Assembly (NCBI GenBank): GCA_900467745.1
Contig: UBQW01000010.1
Span: 372,001 to 436,000, forward strand
Length of the DNA: 64,000 nt
DNA from: Hyphomicrobiales bacterium
Lineage (GTDB): Bacteria > Pseudomonadota > Alphaproteobacteria > Rhizobiales > Rhizobiaceae
Reading direction: 5' to 3'
Position 1 is the stretch's first letter, and every line of letters starts with the position of its first letter. A program made the translations under genes and the position numbers. Shown here piece by piece: positions 7,816 through 15,320 of this stretch. The notes under the pieces were generated by a model. It did not search any database and had not been told where the DNA came from. It saw only the letters and a program-made list of their open reading frames with translations.

Positions 7816-9765
7816 GTGTCAGTGGCTAAGCACAGCCTCCTGCTTCGCTTGCTCGGAAAGCCCGCGCTTTTCGCCAATAACGGCGAAATCGTGCTTCCGG
7901 AAAAAGCCTATCCGCTCCTGGCTTTCGTGGCTGCGTCGTCGCAGTTCTCAATGGAGCGTGAGACATTGCGGGGCATGCTCTGGCAGTCCGACGTGTCGAA
8001 ACAGCGCGCCGGCAGCCTTCGACAGCTGCTCGCCCGCATCGATCGCAGCGTGCCGGAAGGGCTTCCCCGCCTGATCACCGCCACCAACACGCATGTTACA
8101 CTCAATGCCGAGTACTGGGCCACCGATGTCCTGCTGCTCAGGGATGCAACGCATCCGCTGGCGCGGAGCGATTGGGCCTTGCTTGCGGGCGAATTGCTCG
8201 AAGGTTTTCGCGCGCCGACGATGGAAGCGGACGAGTGGGTCACGATCGAGCGCCGTCGCATCGCCGAATGCCGCGATGCTCATCTGATGACGCTGCTCGA
8301 TTCGCCCGACAAGCTGACGCTTGCCGATACCGTTTTGCTGGCCGGGCTGCTTGTGGCCACGGATCCGGCGAACGAGGCGGCCTGCCGCGCGCTGATGAAG
8401 GCGCATGCGACGGCAGGCGATCTTGGCTCGGCGCGGCAAGTCTACTTCCGCTGCCGCAACGAATTGAAAGCCGATTACGGCGCCGACCCGGATGCGATGA
8501 CCCAGGCGCTCGCGCTGGAGTTAGGCATCATCCCGCCGGCCGCCCCTGCCGTAGCCGAAGCAGCCCCTGTCCGGCCCGCGACCGCCGATCCGCTCGGCCA
8601 GCCGCGCGTGCTCATCCTTCCGCCGGAAACAATGCTGTCGGAACCGCTTCTGCAGCGTGTCGGCCGCGCGCTGCTCGAGGACGTCACGATCGGTCTCAGC
8701 CAGCAGCGCGGCTTCAAGGTGATTGCTGCGCATACCAGCGTCGAGATCCTGAACCGCAGCCTCGCCAGCGGCGAACTGCAGCCGATGCCGCCGGAATTGC
8801 GTTTCGATTACACCGTCTACGTGACGATCCACGGCCGTGAGGACGAGATCTACGCGACCTGCCGACTGACCAAGACCTCGACCGCCGAAGTGCTTTGGGC
8901 GATCGACTTGCCGCTTGCCATGCAGAAGGTCAACCAGTCCTTCGGCCAATTGGCGCGGCGCATTGTCATGACGCTCGCCGATACGATCGAGCGGCGCGAA
9001 TTGACGGATATGATGCACGATGTCTCGCCCTCGGCCTATCGGCTCTATCTCGAGGGCAAGCGGCTGGTTTCGAAGACCGATCTGCAGCACCTCCGGCAGG
9101 CACGCAAATGGTTCAAGTCGGCACTATCGAGACATGACCGCTTCTCCTCCGCCCATGCCGGCATGGCTCGCGTGTTGGGCATGGAATGGCTCGTTCGCGG
9201 CATGAAGGACACCGCACTTCTGGAAGAGGCCGATCGCTCGGCATGGCAGGCTCGCGACAGCGATCCGAACAGCGGAAGAGCCATGCGCGAGCTAGGCTTC
9301 GTGGCGCTCTATCGCCGCCGCTTTGCCGATAGCCTCGATTTCTTCGCCGAAGCGCAGATGCTCAATCCGAATGACGCGGATATTCTGGCCGACCACGCCG
9401 ATGCGCTTTTGCATGACGGGCAGAGCGACCGCGCGCTAGAGCTCAGCCACGCCGCGCTGAAGCTCAATCCGCTGCCGCCGGATTACTACTACTGGAACCT
9501 GGGCGGCATTCATTTCGTCCAGGAGAATTACGCCAAGGCGATCGAGGTGCTCGACCGCGTCAAGGACCGGCCGGCGACCTCGCGTCTGCTCGCCGCAGCG
9601 CACGCCAAGAACGGCGACAAGGCCACCGCAGCGCATTATGCCTCGGTTGTCCTCGAGAATTTTCCGGATTTTCGCACGGAAGATGTCTGGCGTTTCGTAC
9701 CAGATCGCAACCCTGACGATACTCGCCAGCTGATAGACGGACTCAGGATGGCCGGTCTGTCCTGA
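7816..9765 (+). CDS. SARP/BTAD-type transcriptional regulator with C-terminal TPR repeats
   Basis: This regulator of about 649 residues begins with an OmpR-like winged helix (LLLRLLGKPALF, then KAYPLLAFVA and the recognition region RETLRGMLWQSD). A bacterial transcriptional activation domain follows (about 95-250, with a segment like RQVYFRCRNELKADYGADPD). The middle section resembles the region found in adenylate-cyclase-associated and FlgO-like proteins (PRVLILPPETML). The last 200 or so residues are TPR repeats (LNPNDADILADHADAL). I prefer the GTG at 7816, directly before the winged helix; the frame extends back to a TTG at 7723 without a ribosome-binding site. It lies 120 bases upstream of the candidate precursor peptide and probably activates the YcaO-TfuA genes. 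Confidence 0.8.
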   Translation: MSVAKHSLLLRLLGKPALFANNGEIVLPEKAYPLLAFVAASSQFSMERETLRGMLWQSDVSKQRAGSLRQLLARIDRSVPEGLPRLITATNTHVTLNAEYWATDVLLLRDATHPLARSDWALLAGELLEGFRAPTMEADEWVTIERRRIAECRDAHLMTLLDSPDKLTLADTVLLAGLLVATDPANEAACRALMKAHATAGDLGSARQVYFRCRNELKADYGADPDAMTQALALELGIIPPAAPAVAEAAPVRPATADPLGQPRVLILPPETMLSEPLLQRVGRALLEDVTIGLSQQRGFKVIAAHTSVEILNRSLASGELQPMPPELRFDYTVYVTIHGREDEIYATCRLTKTSTAEVLWAIDLPLAMQKVNQSFGQLARRIVMTLADTIERRELTDMMHDVSPSAYRLYLEGKRLVSKTDLQHLRQARKWFKSALSRHDRFSSAHAGMARVLGMEWLVRGMKDTALLEEADRSAWQARDSDPNSGRAMRELGFVALYRRRFADSLDFFAEAQMLNPNDADILADHADALLHDGQSDRALELSHAALKLNPLPPDYYYWNLGGIHFVQENYAKAIEVLDRVKDRPATSRLLAAAHAKNGDKATAAHYASVVLENFPDFRTEDVWRFVPDRNPDDTRQLIDGLRMAGLS

Positions 9766-9885
9766 AGTGCGACACATGGCGGTTTATGCCGTTAATTAGC
9801 GAAATTTCCAGTCACACCGGAATAACGCCGGCCGGTCACAGTCTCTCCTGTCCGCAGCAAATGCTGCCACCAAAAGGAGAAAACC
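9766..9885 (+). promoter_or_regulatory. Candidate promoter/operator region of the precursor-ycaO-tfuA operon
   Basis: This 120-base gap contains a direct repeat of GTCACA (9811 and 9835) and one copy of TAACGCC (9823). TAACGCC recurs near 12000, 12020 and 12808 in the same locus. SARP-family activators bind short direct repeats, so this is the most likely target of the upstream regulator. No clear -35/-10 pair is visible. Confidence 0.3.
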
Positions 9886-10011
9886 ATGACCAACGCAATC
9901 AAGTCCACCGTTCGCCTCTCCGCTGCTGCCCAGGCCGTTCTGAAGCAGAGCGCCGTTCAGCTCGACACCAACGCGACCGCGAACATCGTTCACGCTCTGA
10001 AGTTCCGTTGA
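9886..10011 (+). CDS. Candidate RiPP precursor peptide (41 aa)
   Basis: This short gene has an excellent ribosome-binding site (AAGGAGA, six bases before ATG) and encodes 41 residues. It has a basic, Ser/Thr/Ala-rich N-terminal part (MTNAIKSTVRLSAAAQ) and a C-terminus ending NIVHALKFR. It ends 11 bases before the YcaO start, so the two are almost certainly co-translated. There is no cysteine, so classical thiazole formation is impossible; a YcaO-TfuA pair could instead thioamidate a backbone amide. There is no obvious Gly-Gly cleavage site. It resembles trifolitoxin precursor TfxA only in size and setting. Precursor status is inferred from position, size and translation signals. Confidence 0.7.
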   Translation: MTNAIKSTVRLSAAAQAVLKQSAVQLDTNATANIVHALKFR

Positions 10012-10022
10012 GGTTTTTGCGA

Positions 10023-11279
10023 ATGTCTGTTCAGGCAGCACTCACGTATCTGGCTGGGGATCTAAGCCTTTCCGCGGCGGGCGTCAGCGCCTACCACGAC
10101 CGCTCCCTGACGCCTGGACAGACATTCGCGGCGATCAAGCCGCACTTTGCCGAGCTTGGAATAACGCGCGTCGGCTTGTTGACGGCGCTCGATCTTCTTG
10201 AAATTCCGGTCGCCTTCGCGACCCGCCCCAACAGCTACACGCTGTCCGTCTTTCAGGGCAAGGGCATCGACGAGGACGCCGCGATGACCTCGGCTGCCAT
10301 GGAAGCGGTCGAAACCCGCGTGGCCGAGATGCAACCGGATGATCTGGTGATCGCCACGCTCGCCGGCATGAAGGCTGAGCGCGCGCCGATGATCGATCTC
10401 GATTCCGTTGCGCGCTGCGTGCCGTCGGATATCGATACGGGCCCGCTCGCCTGGAGCGAGGGCCTCGACATCATGAACGACACGCCGGTTTTCGTGCCGT
10501 GGTCGCTCGTTGGCCTCGACCATCGTGGCACGCGCCCTTCCGGCTTCGAGCAGTCCAGCGACGGCTTGGCATCGGGCAATCGCCCTGCCGAAGCCGTACT
10601 TCACGGCCTGTGCGAACTGGTCGAGCGTGACGCATGGGCGCTGACGCAACTGCGGCCCTTCGATGAACTGCGCGGCTCGCGCATCGATCCGGCTGGCTTC
10701 GGCGATCCCGTCATCGACATCATCACCGACCGCATCGCCCGCGCCGGCATGCGGCTCCTGCTGCTTGATATGACGACCGATATCGGCGTGCCGAGCTTTC
10801 TCGCTGTCATCGTTCCCGGCGACCTCGGCGACCGCGTCGATGCGCGCTGGACGAATGTCTGCGGCGGCTGCGGTTGTCATCCCGATCCTGTTCGCGCGGC
10901 GCTGCGCGCCATCACCGAGGCAGCGCAGAGCCGGCTGACGGCGATTGCCGGCAGCCGTGACGACTTCTCGCCGCGCGTCTACCAGCGCCTCGATGGCGAC
11001 GGACCGATGCAGCAACTTATCGAACTCTGCGACGAGACGCCGGTCGCACCGCGCTTTGCCGAGCCTGCCAAGCGTAGCATCCAGCAGACCATTCGCCACA
11101 TTCTGGATCGGCTGCGTGCGCGGGGTATTGAGCAGGTCGTGACCGTGCCGATCCCGCATCCGCGCCTTCCGGTCTCCGTTGTCCGCGTCATCGTGCCCGG
11201 CCTCGAGGTCGATGTCAGCGGAGAATTCATTCAACTTGGCTTGCGCGCGATCGGCGCCATGCAGGGAGCCCAGGCATGA
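10023..11279 (+). CDS. YcaO-family ATP-dependent backbone-modifying enzyme (TfuA-associated type)
   Basis: This 418-residue YcaO protein has the family ATP/Mg-binding signatures SAAMEAVETR (about 90-99) and EAVLHGLCELVERDA (about 190-204), and a later AITEAAQSR...GSRDD segment. YcaO enzymes phosphorylate a peptide backbone oxygen to form azolines or, with TfuA, thioamides. There is no fused E1-like or flavin dehydrogenase domain and none is encoded nearby, which favours thioamidation. A CGGCGCHPDP segment (about 280-290) holds three closely spaced cysteines. The ATG at 10023 follows the precursor stop by 11 bases; the longer frame from 9786 runs through the peptide gene and is rejected. It overlaps tfuA by ATGA. 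Confidence 0.9.
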   Translation: MSVQAALTYLAGDLSLSAAGVSAYHDRSLTPGQTFAAIKPHFAELGITRVGLLTALDLLEIPVAFATRPNSYTLSVFQGKGIDEDAAMTSAAMEAVETRVAEMQPDDLVIATLAGMKAERAPMIDLDSVARCVPSDIDTGPLAWSEGLDIMNDTPVFVPWSLVGLDHRGTRPSGFEQSSDGLASGNRPAEAVLHGLCELVERDAWALTQLRPFDELRGSRIDPAGFGDPVIDIITDRIARAGMRLLLLDMTTDIGVPSFLAVIVPGDLGDRVDARWTNVCGGCGCHPDPVRAALRAITEAAQSRLTAIAGSRDDFSPRVYQRLDGDGPMQQLIELCDETPVAPRFAEPAKRSIQQTIRHILDRLRARGIEQVVTVPIPHPRLPVSVVRVIVPGLEVDVSGEFIQLGLRAIGAMQGAQA

Positions 11280-12019
11280 GAGTAATTTTCGCAGGACCAA
11301 GCTTCGGCCGGGATCTCGACAAGCTTCAGGCCGAGCATCTGTCGATCGAGTTTCGCGGGCCAGCCGCCCGAGGCGATATCCTGCAAGCGGTGCGTGACGG
11401 CGCGCGTGCCATCGGCATCGTCGATGGCTATTTCGGCGAGATGCCGTCCGTCTGGCACAAGGAAATCCTCTTCGCGCTCGAGCAGAACGTCGTCGTCGCA
11501 GGCGGCGCCAGCATGGGCGCGCTCAGAGCCGCTGAATGCTCGGCGTTCGGCATGGTCGGCATCGGCTCGATCTATGACGACTACGCCGATGGCCGGCTCA
11601 TCGACGATGAGGCGGTGGCGCTAGTTCACGCGCCGGCGGAGCTGGGCTGGCTGCCGCTCTCCGTTCCGTGGGTCGATTATCAGCCGACCATCGACGCGCT
11701 GAACAGGCAGGGCCTGCTGTTGTCGGGCGAATACAAGAAGCTTCTTCTGGCGGGCCGCGCGCTGCATTTTTCCGAGCGCACCTATCCGAAGGCGGTGGAA
11801 CGCTGCGCTTTCGACAACACCGTGCGCGCCAAGGAGATCGTGAAATTGATTCGCGCGAACAAGATCGAGCGCAAGCGCGCCGATGCCGATATGGTTCTGG
11901 ATTACCTCGAGAGCGTGAAATTCACCGCTGGAAAGCGCAACTGGGGCTTCGCGGCAACGTCACACTGGGAGATGCTGCATGCGGAAATCAGCACCCCGGT
12001 AACGCCTGTAACGCTCTAA
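11276..12019 (+). CDS. TfuA-like protein, YcaO partner
   Basis: This 247-residue TfuA-domain protein has the conserved core IVDGYFGEMPSVWHKEI (about 48-64) and GGASMGALRAAEC (about 76-88). TfuA was first described as needed for trifolitoxin production in R. leguminosarum. In methanogens the YcaO-TfuA pair thioamidates methyl-coenzyme M reductase, with TfuA thought to help deliver sulfide. It is translationally coupled to ycaO by a 4-base overlap. Its 3' end encodes PVTPVTL through repeated TAACGC-type DNA. No sulfur-carrier or sulfurtransferase gene accompanies it, so sulfur would come from cellular pools. Confidence 0.9.
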   Translation: MRVIFAGPSFGRDLDKLQAEHLSIEFRGPAARGDILQAVRDGARAIGIVDGYFGEMPSVWHKEILFALEQNVVVAGGASMGALRAAECSAFGMVGIGSIYDDYADGRLIDDEAVALVHAPAELGWLPLSVPWVDYQPTIDALNRQGLLLSGEYKKLLLAGRALHFSERTYPKAVERCAFDNTVRAKEIVKLIRANKIERKRADADMVLDYLESVKFTAGKRNWGFAATSHWEMLHAEISTPVTPVTL

Positions 12020-12051
12020 TAACGCCACGCCTGAATGATGGAAGCACTGGA

Positions 12052-12073
12052 GCCCCAAAGTGGTGTTTGGGGC
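12052..12073 (+). promoter_or_regulatory. Intercistronic hairpin after tfuA
   Basis: GCCCCAAA and TTTGGGGC form a perfect eight-pair stem with a six-base loop between tfuA and the 89-aa gene. No U-tract follows, so it is more likely an mRNA stabiliser or attenuator than a full terminator. Confidence 0.45.
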
Positions 12074-12098
12074 GTCTCAGAGAGGCGGAGCGGACGAG

Positions 12099-12368
12099 AT
12101 GAACATTCAGACGATGGACGAGGGAAGCGGAAGCGAATACGCGAGGATTTTCCGCTTGCTGTCGGCCGCGAAAGACGAAGCGCAGAAGCTCAAGTTGAAC
12201 AACCTGACGCATCTGACGAACATGGCTCTGCTTCAGGTCGTCATCGATTGGGATGGAATCGACCCGGAGCGTGAGCTGGACGTGAATCTGGAAAAGCTGA
12301 TCGGTACCAAGACGAAAGTGGCAATGAAAGACGCGCGAGAAAACCTCGTCGTACTGGAGCGCCACTAA
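12099..12368 (+). CDS. Uncharacterised 89-aa protein linked to the YcaO-TfuA locus
   Basis: I do not recognise this protein. It is soluble and predicted mainly helical, with a charged N-terminus (MNIQTMDEGSGSEY), an amphipathic stretch (FRLLSAAKDEAQKLKLNNL) and an acidic-aromatic centre (VVIDWDGIDPE). It has no membrane segment, signal or cysteine. The internal ATG at 12099 follows a GGCGGAG-like site; the frame extends back to 12060 without support. It lies 79 bases after tfuA on the same strand and ends at a bidirectional terminator, so it may be an immunity, leader-binding or regulatory protein. A RiPP role is only positional. Confidence 0.65.
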   Translation: MNIQTMDEGSGSEYARIFRLLSAAKDEAQKLKLNNLTHLTNMALLQVVIDWDGIDPERELDVNLEKLIGTKTKVAMKDARENLVVLERH

Positions 12369-12386
12369 TCGTTGATGGGACCCGCC

Positions 12387-12410
12387 GAAGCCGCTTTATT
12401 CGGCGGCTTC
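12387..12410. terminator. Bidirectional hairpin between convergent 89-aa gene and XRE regulator
   Basis: GAAGCCGC (12387-12394) pairs with GCGGCTTC (12403-12410). The right arm lies inside the last codons of the XRE gene. T-rich bases follow on both sides, so it may stop both transcripts. Confidence 0.6.
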
Positions 12411-12794
12411 GCTTTCGATCTGCTCCATGCCGGCAATTGCCTGCACCAGCTTGACGATCTTCTTGCGAACCTGCTCGTTCTTGATCGACAGGAAGGCAGC
12501 GTTCAGGAGTACACCGTCGCGCGATACGACGAATTCGTCGCTCGGGGTCGGATTGTCATTGGCGTTGGCCGAAATATCTTCGAAGAAGGAGCGGACGTCG
12601 ACATCGAGCGCACCGGCGATTTCGACCAGCATGCTTGCCGAAACGCGGTTCGAGCCCTTCTCGTATTTCTGAATCTGCTGGAACGTGACGCCGACGCGGT
12701 CACCCAGTTCGGTCTGCGAAACCTTGCGCATCAGGCGCTTGATGCGGATCGTCTTGCCTACGTGAACGTCGACGGTATGCGGAGCTTCTTTCAT
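12396..12794 (-). CDS. XRE-family (helix-turn-helix) transcriptional regulator
   Basis: This 132-residue regulator has an N-terminal Cro/CI-type HTH: VGKTIRIKRLMRKVSQTELGDRVGVTFQQIQKYEKG (split here by position, about 13-48). The VTFQQIQKYEKGSNRV core is typical of the rhizobial PhrR-like group. The C-terminal half is acidic and ends in a helical KKIVKLVQAIAGMEQ segment. The ATG follows an AGAAGGAT site. It is convergent with the RiPP-locus genes and shares the TAACGCC motif in its promoter, so it may take part in control of that locus, but such regulators also occur as orphans. Confidence 0.85.
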   Translation of the reverse strand: MKEAPHTVDVHVGKTIRIKRLMRKVSQTELGDRVGVTFQQIQKYEKGSNRVSASMLVEIAGALDVDVRSFFEDISANANDNPTPSDEFVVSRDGVLLNAAFLSIKNEQVRKKIVKLVQAIAGMEQIESEAAE

Positions 12795-13395
12795 GGCCTT
12801 ATCCTTCTAACGCCAGTTGCGGCGTGCTTATTATTCCCTGCGGCAACCTTACCAAGATATTTGAACGGATCAATTGTGCCGCTCACTTTTATTCCCGCCA
12901 ACTCATGTGCCTGAAGACCCTGACTTTCAACTGAAAAAAGCCTGTAGTTCAGCAAATTTGTGCGACGTCGAATGCAATCATAAGTAAGTATTCCGGTTTG
13001 TTTTGACCAAGCGAGGCTTATATACATCTTCCGGTAGATAAATCGCCGGAATTTGAGACTTGCATCGAAGGCCTTGATATCCGCCTGGAACGGTCTTTTT
13101 AGGGCGTTTCCGGGTAGTAACAAAACGGTGTACGCGGCGGATTGAAGATTGGATTAGTACCTTCTGAACTTATTGTTGTGGTCTGCGCTTGTTCGCGCCG
13201 GCCACCGAAAGTCCCTGCTGGGCAGTGCTTTTGACGTAAGGTGCTGGACGGAAACATGAATCCGGCTGTCGTTTTCTCGTCGATTTCGGCCTTGGGGTTC
13301 GATGACCGTCATCTGCCGAGACGAAAGAATTATCTGAAGCGAATTTCGGATGTCGCCGTCGATCAATTCTTCGTTAGCGCACTACCGAGAGTGGA
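12795..13395. other. 600-base intergenic region, no gene recognised
   Basis: This AT-richer stretch separates the XRE gene (transcribed leftward) and the cupin gene. It should hold the XRE promoter and contains one TAACGCC copy at 12808. Open frames here are short, atypical in composition and lack ribosome-binding sites, and I find no convincing RNA gene. Confidence 0.5.
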
Positions 13396-13890
13396 TTATT
13401 TGTGTATCGGATCGATCCACCGAACGTCTGCCGGCAGTTCAACCGGTTCAATATCAAGATTGACCACCACGGGCTCCTGTCCGGACCGCACGAGGACGCA
13501 TTCGAGCGTCTCGTTTTGGCTCGCATTGATCTCCTGGTGCGGCACGTAGGGCGGCACGAAAATGAAGTCTCCGGGTCCGGCCTCGGCAGTAAATTCAAGA
13601 TTGTCGCCCCAGCGCATGCGGGCCTTGCCCTTCACCACATAGATGATGCTTTCGAGGTCACCATGATGGTGCGCGCCGGTCTTCGCGTTGGCGTGGATCG
13701 TGACCGTACCGGCCCAAATCTTCTCAGCGCCGGCGCGGGCATTGTTGATCGCCGTTGCTCGGTTCATGCCTGGGGTCTGCGCGGTGTTCGGATCGAGCGC
13801 ATTACCCGGGATGACCTTCACGCCGTGTTCGCGCCAGTCGATGGGTTGATGCGGATAACCCGCGTCGTGGGAGCCGTCATCGTTGTTCAA
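13396..13890 (-). CDS. Cupin-domain protein
   Basis: This protein of about 164 residues has one cupin fold. The metal-binding first motif is GAHHHGDLESIIYVVKG and the second is GPGDFIFVPPYVPHQE. The family includes metal-dependent oxygenases, isomerases and non-catalytic sensors, so the reaction is unknown. I prefer the TTG start at 13890, which has GGAG seven bases upstream, over the TTG at 13932. It follows the chaperone pair on the same strand with a 53-base gap and may be co-transcribed with it. Confidence 0.75.
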   Translation of the reverse strand: MNNDDGSHDAGYPHQPIDWREHGVKVIPGNALDPNTAQTPGMNRATAINNARAGAEKIWAGTVTIHANAKTGAHHHGDLESIIYVVKGKARMRWGDNLEFTAEAGPGDFIFVPPYVPHQEINASQNETLECVLVRSGQEPVVVNLDIEPVELPADVRWIDPIHK

Positions 13891-13943
13891 GTATGGTCTC
13901 CTTTTCTTGTCCGGTCCCTTTGTTACCCGCAAGGCTGCGCCGT

Positions 13944-14273
13944 TCAGCCTGGTCGCGTGGACAGCGCGTCGAGTTTGCGACGCAGCCGGCGGCGTACGTC
14001 GTCGTCCTGCTGCTCCATGGCGCCAAGCATGTCACGGACGGTGCCGCGCAGACCGTGTATCTGGTCAACGAGATCCATGATCAAGTCGACGCCGGCCTCG
14101 TTGACGCCCATATCGCGGGTGAGGTCGAGGATCAGCCGCGCGCGCGCGACATCGTCGTCGCGGAACTCACGATCGCCATCATGCGCTTCGGGGATCAGCC
14201 ACCCCTGCTCAATCCATACGTCCACCACGGTCACGTCGATCTTCAGGGTTCGGCGGAATTCAAGATCATTCAT
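13944..14273 (-). CDS. cbpM: CbpM-type modulator of the DnaJ-like chaperone
   Basis: This 109-residue protein resembles CbpM, the specific inhibitor of CbpA. It has a MerR-like N-terminal region (TVVDVWIEQGWLIPE) and a helical C-terminus (VNEAGVDLIMDLVDQIHGL). It starts at the ATG at 14273, two bases after the stop of the CbpA-like gene, and a longer upstream frame overlaps that gene. CbpM binds the J-domain of CbpA and blocks its stimulation of DnaK, and the tight pairing here supports that role. Confidence 0.8.
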   Translation of the reverse strand: MNDLEFRRTLKIDVTVVDVWIEQGWLIPEAHDGDREFRDDDVARARLILDLTRDMGVNEAGVDLIMDLVDQIHGLRGTVRDMLGAMEQQDDDVRRRLRRKLDALSTRPG

Positions 14274-14275
14274 GG

Positions 14276-15193
14276 CTACTCCTCCATGCCTTTTCTCGGA
14301 TTCTGCGGATTGGCCGGCGTCCACTCGCTCATGAATTCGGCAAGCTTCGGGTCCGGCTCATCCGGCAAGACGACTTTCAGCGACACATAGATATCGCCGG
14401 CCCCGCCGCCGCGCTTCGGCGCGCCCTTGCCCTTCAGGCGCAAGACCTTGCCGCTGCTGGAATTCGCGGGCAGCGTCAGATTGACCGCGCCCGATGGCGT
14501 TGGCACACGCACCTTGCCGCCGAGCACCGCCTCAGGAAGCGATATCGGCAGATCGATGCGGATGTCATCGCCATCGCGAACATAAACCTTGTGCGGACGA
14601 ACGCGGATCTCCACCAAAGCGTCACCTGGCGGACCGCCGCCGATCCCCGGCTCACCCTTTCCCTTCAGGCGCAGCGTCTGGCCGTCGCGGGTTCCCGCCG
14701 GGATCTGCAAGTCGAGTGCCGGGCCATCGGGAAGGCGTATCTGTGTCTTGGTGCCGTTGATGGCGTCGAGAAAATCGACTTCCATCGAGTATTGCCGGTT
14801 TTGCCCCTGCGAACGGAACTGCCCGCCGCTGCGTCCGCGTCCGGAGAAGAAGCTTGAGAATATATCGTCGCTGTCGCCGAAATCGGCAAAGCCGGCATTG
14901 TTCTGATAGCGGCTGCCGGCACCGGCCTGCGAGGCGTAGTCGCGATAATAGTTGCGCTGCGCTTGCTCGGCGCCGGTCATGTCGATCTCGCCTTTGTCGA
15001 AGCGCTTGCGCTTGTCCTCATCGCCGACGATCTCGTAGGCGGCAGAGATTTCCTTGAAACGGTCCTCTGCCTTTTTGTCGCCAGGGTTGAGGTCTGGGTG
15101 CAGTTTCTTGGCGAGTTTGCGGAACGCGCTCTGGATCTCTTTTTGCGTAGCGTCCTTTTTGACGCCCAGAAGCTCGTACGGATCTCGGCTCAT
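14276..15193 (-). CDS. cbpA: CbpA-like DnaJ-family co-chaperone
   Basis: This 305-residue J-protein starts with the J-domain (MSRDPYELLGV; the catalytic HPD is in KKLHPDLNPGD at about 31-41). A Gly/Ser-rich linker (about 75-115) leads to two DnaJ C-terminal beta domains (LRLKGKGEPGIGGGPPGD; LRLKGKGAPKRGGGAGD). The cysteine-rich zinc domain of true DnaJ is absent, which identifies the CbpA class. It would stimulate DnaK ATPase during stress. Directly followed by cbpM. Confidence 0.88.
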   Translation of the reverse strand: MSRDPYELLGVKKDATQKEIQSAFRKLAKKLHPDLNPGDKKAEDRFKEISAAYEIVGDEDKRKRFDKGEIDMTGAEQAQRNYYRDYASQAGAGSRYQNNAGFADFGDSDDIFSSFFSGRGRSGGQFRSQGQNRQYSMEVDFLDAINGTKTQIRLPDGPALDLQIPAGTRDGQTLRLKGKGEPGIGGGPPGDALVEIRVRPHKVYVRDGDDIRIDLPISLPEAVLGGKVRVPTPSGAVNLTLPANSSSGKVLRLKGKGAPKRGGGAGDIYVSLKVVLPDEPDPKLAEFMSEWTPANPQNPRKGMEE

Positions 15194-15320
15194 ACATGTC
15201 TCCGTTCAGCCGGCGCAGATCGCCGGCATTCTTCGCATGTATATATAGGTTGCAAAATCGCGTGGGACGAGAGGCGCGATGTCGCTTCTGTTCTCGCGAC
15301 CGCCGTCGAGGCGAGCGTGT

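Noticed and set aside
9786-10022. N-terminal extension of YcaO from the upstream start
   Set aside because: It would run through the precursor-peptide gene in another frame and its residues look non-coding. The ATG at 10023 fits the family start.
13154-13366. Short frame in the region between the XRE and cupin genes
   Set aside because: No ribosome-binding site, no recognisable motif and unlike neighbouring coding sequence.
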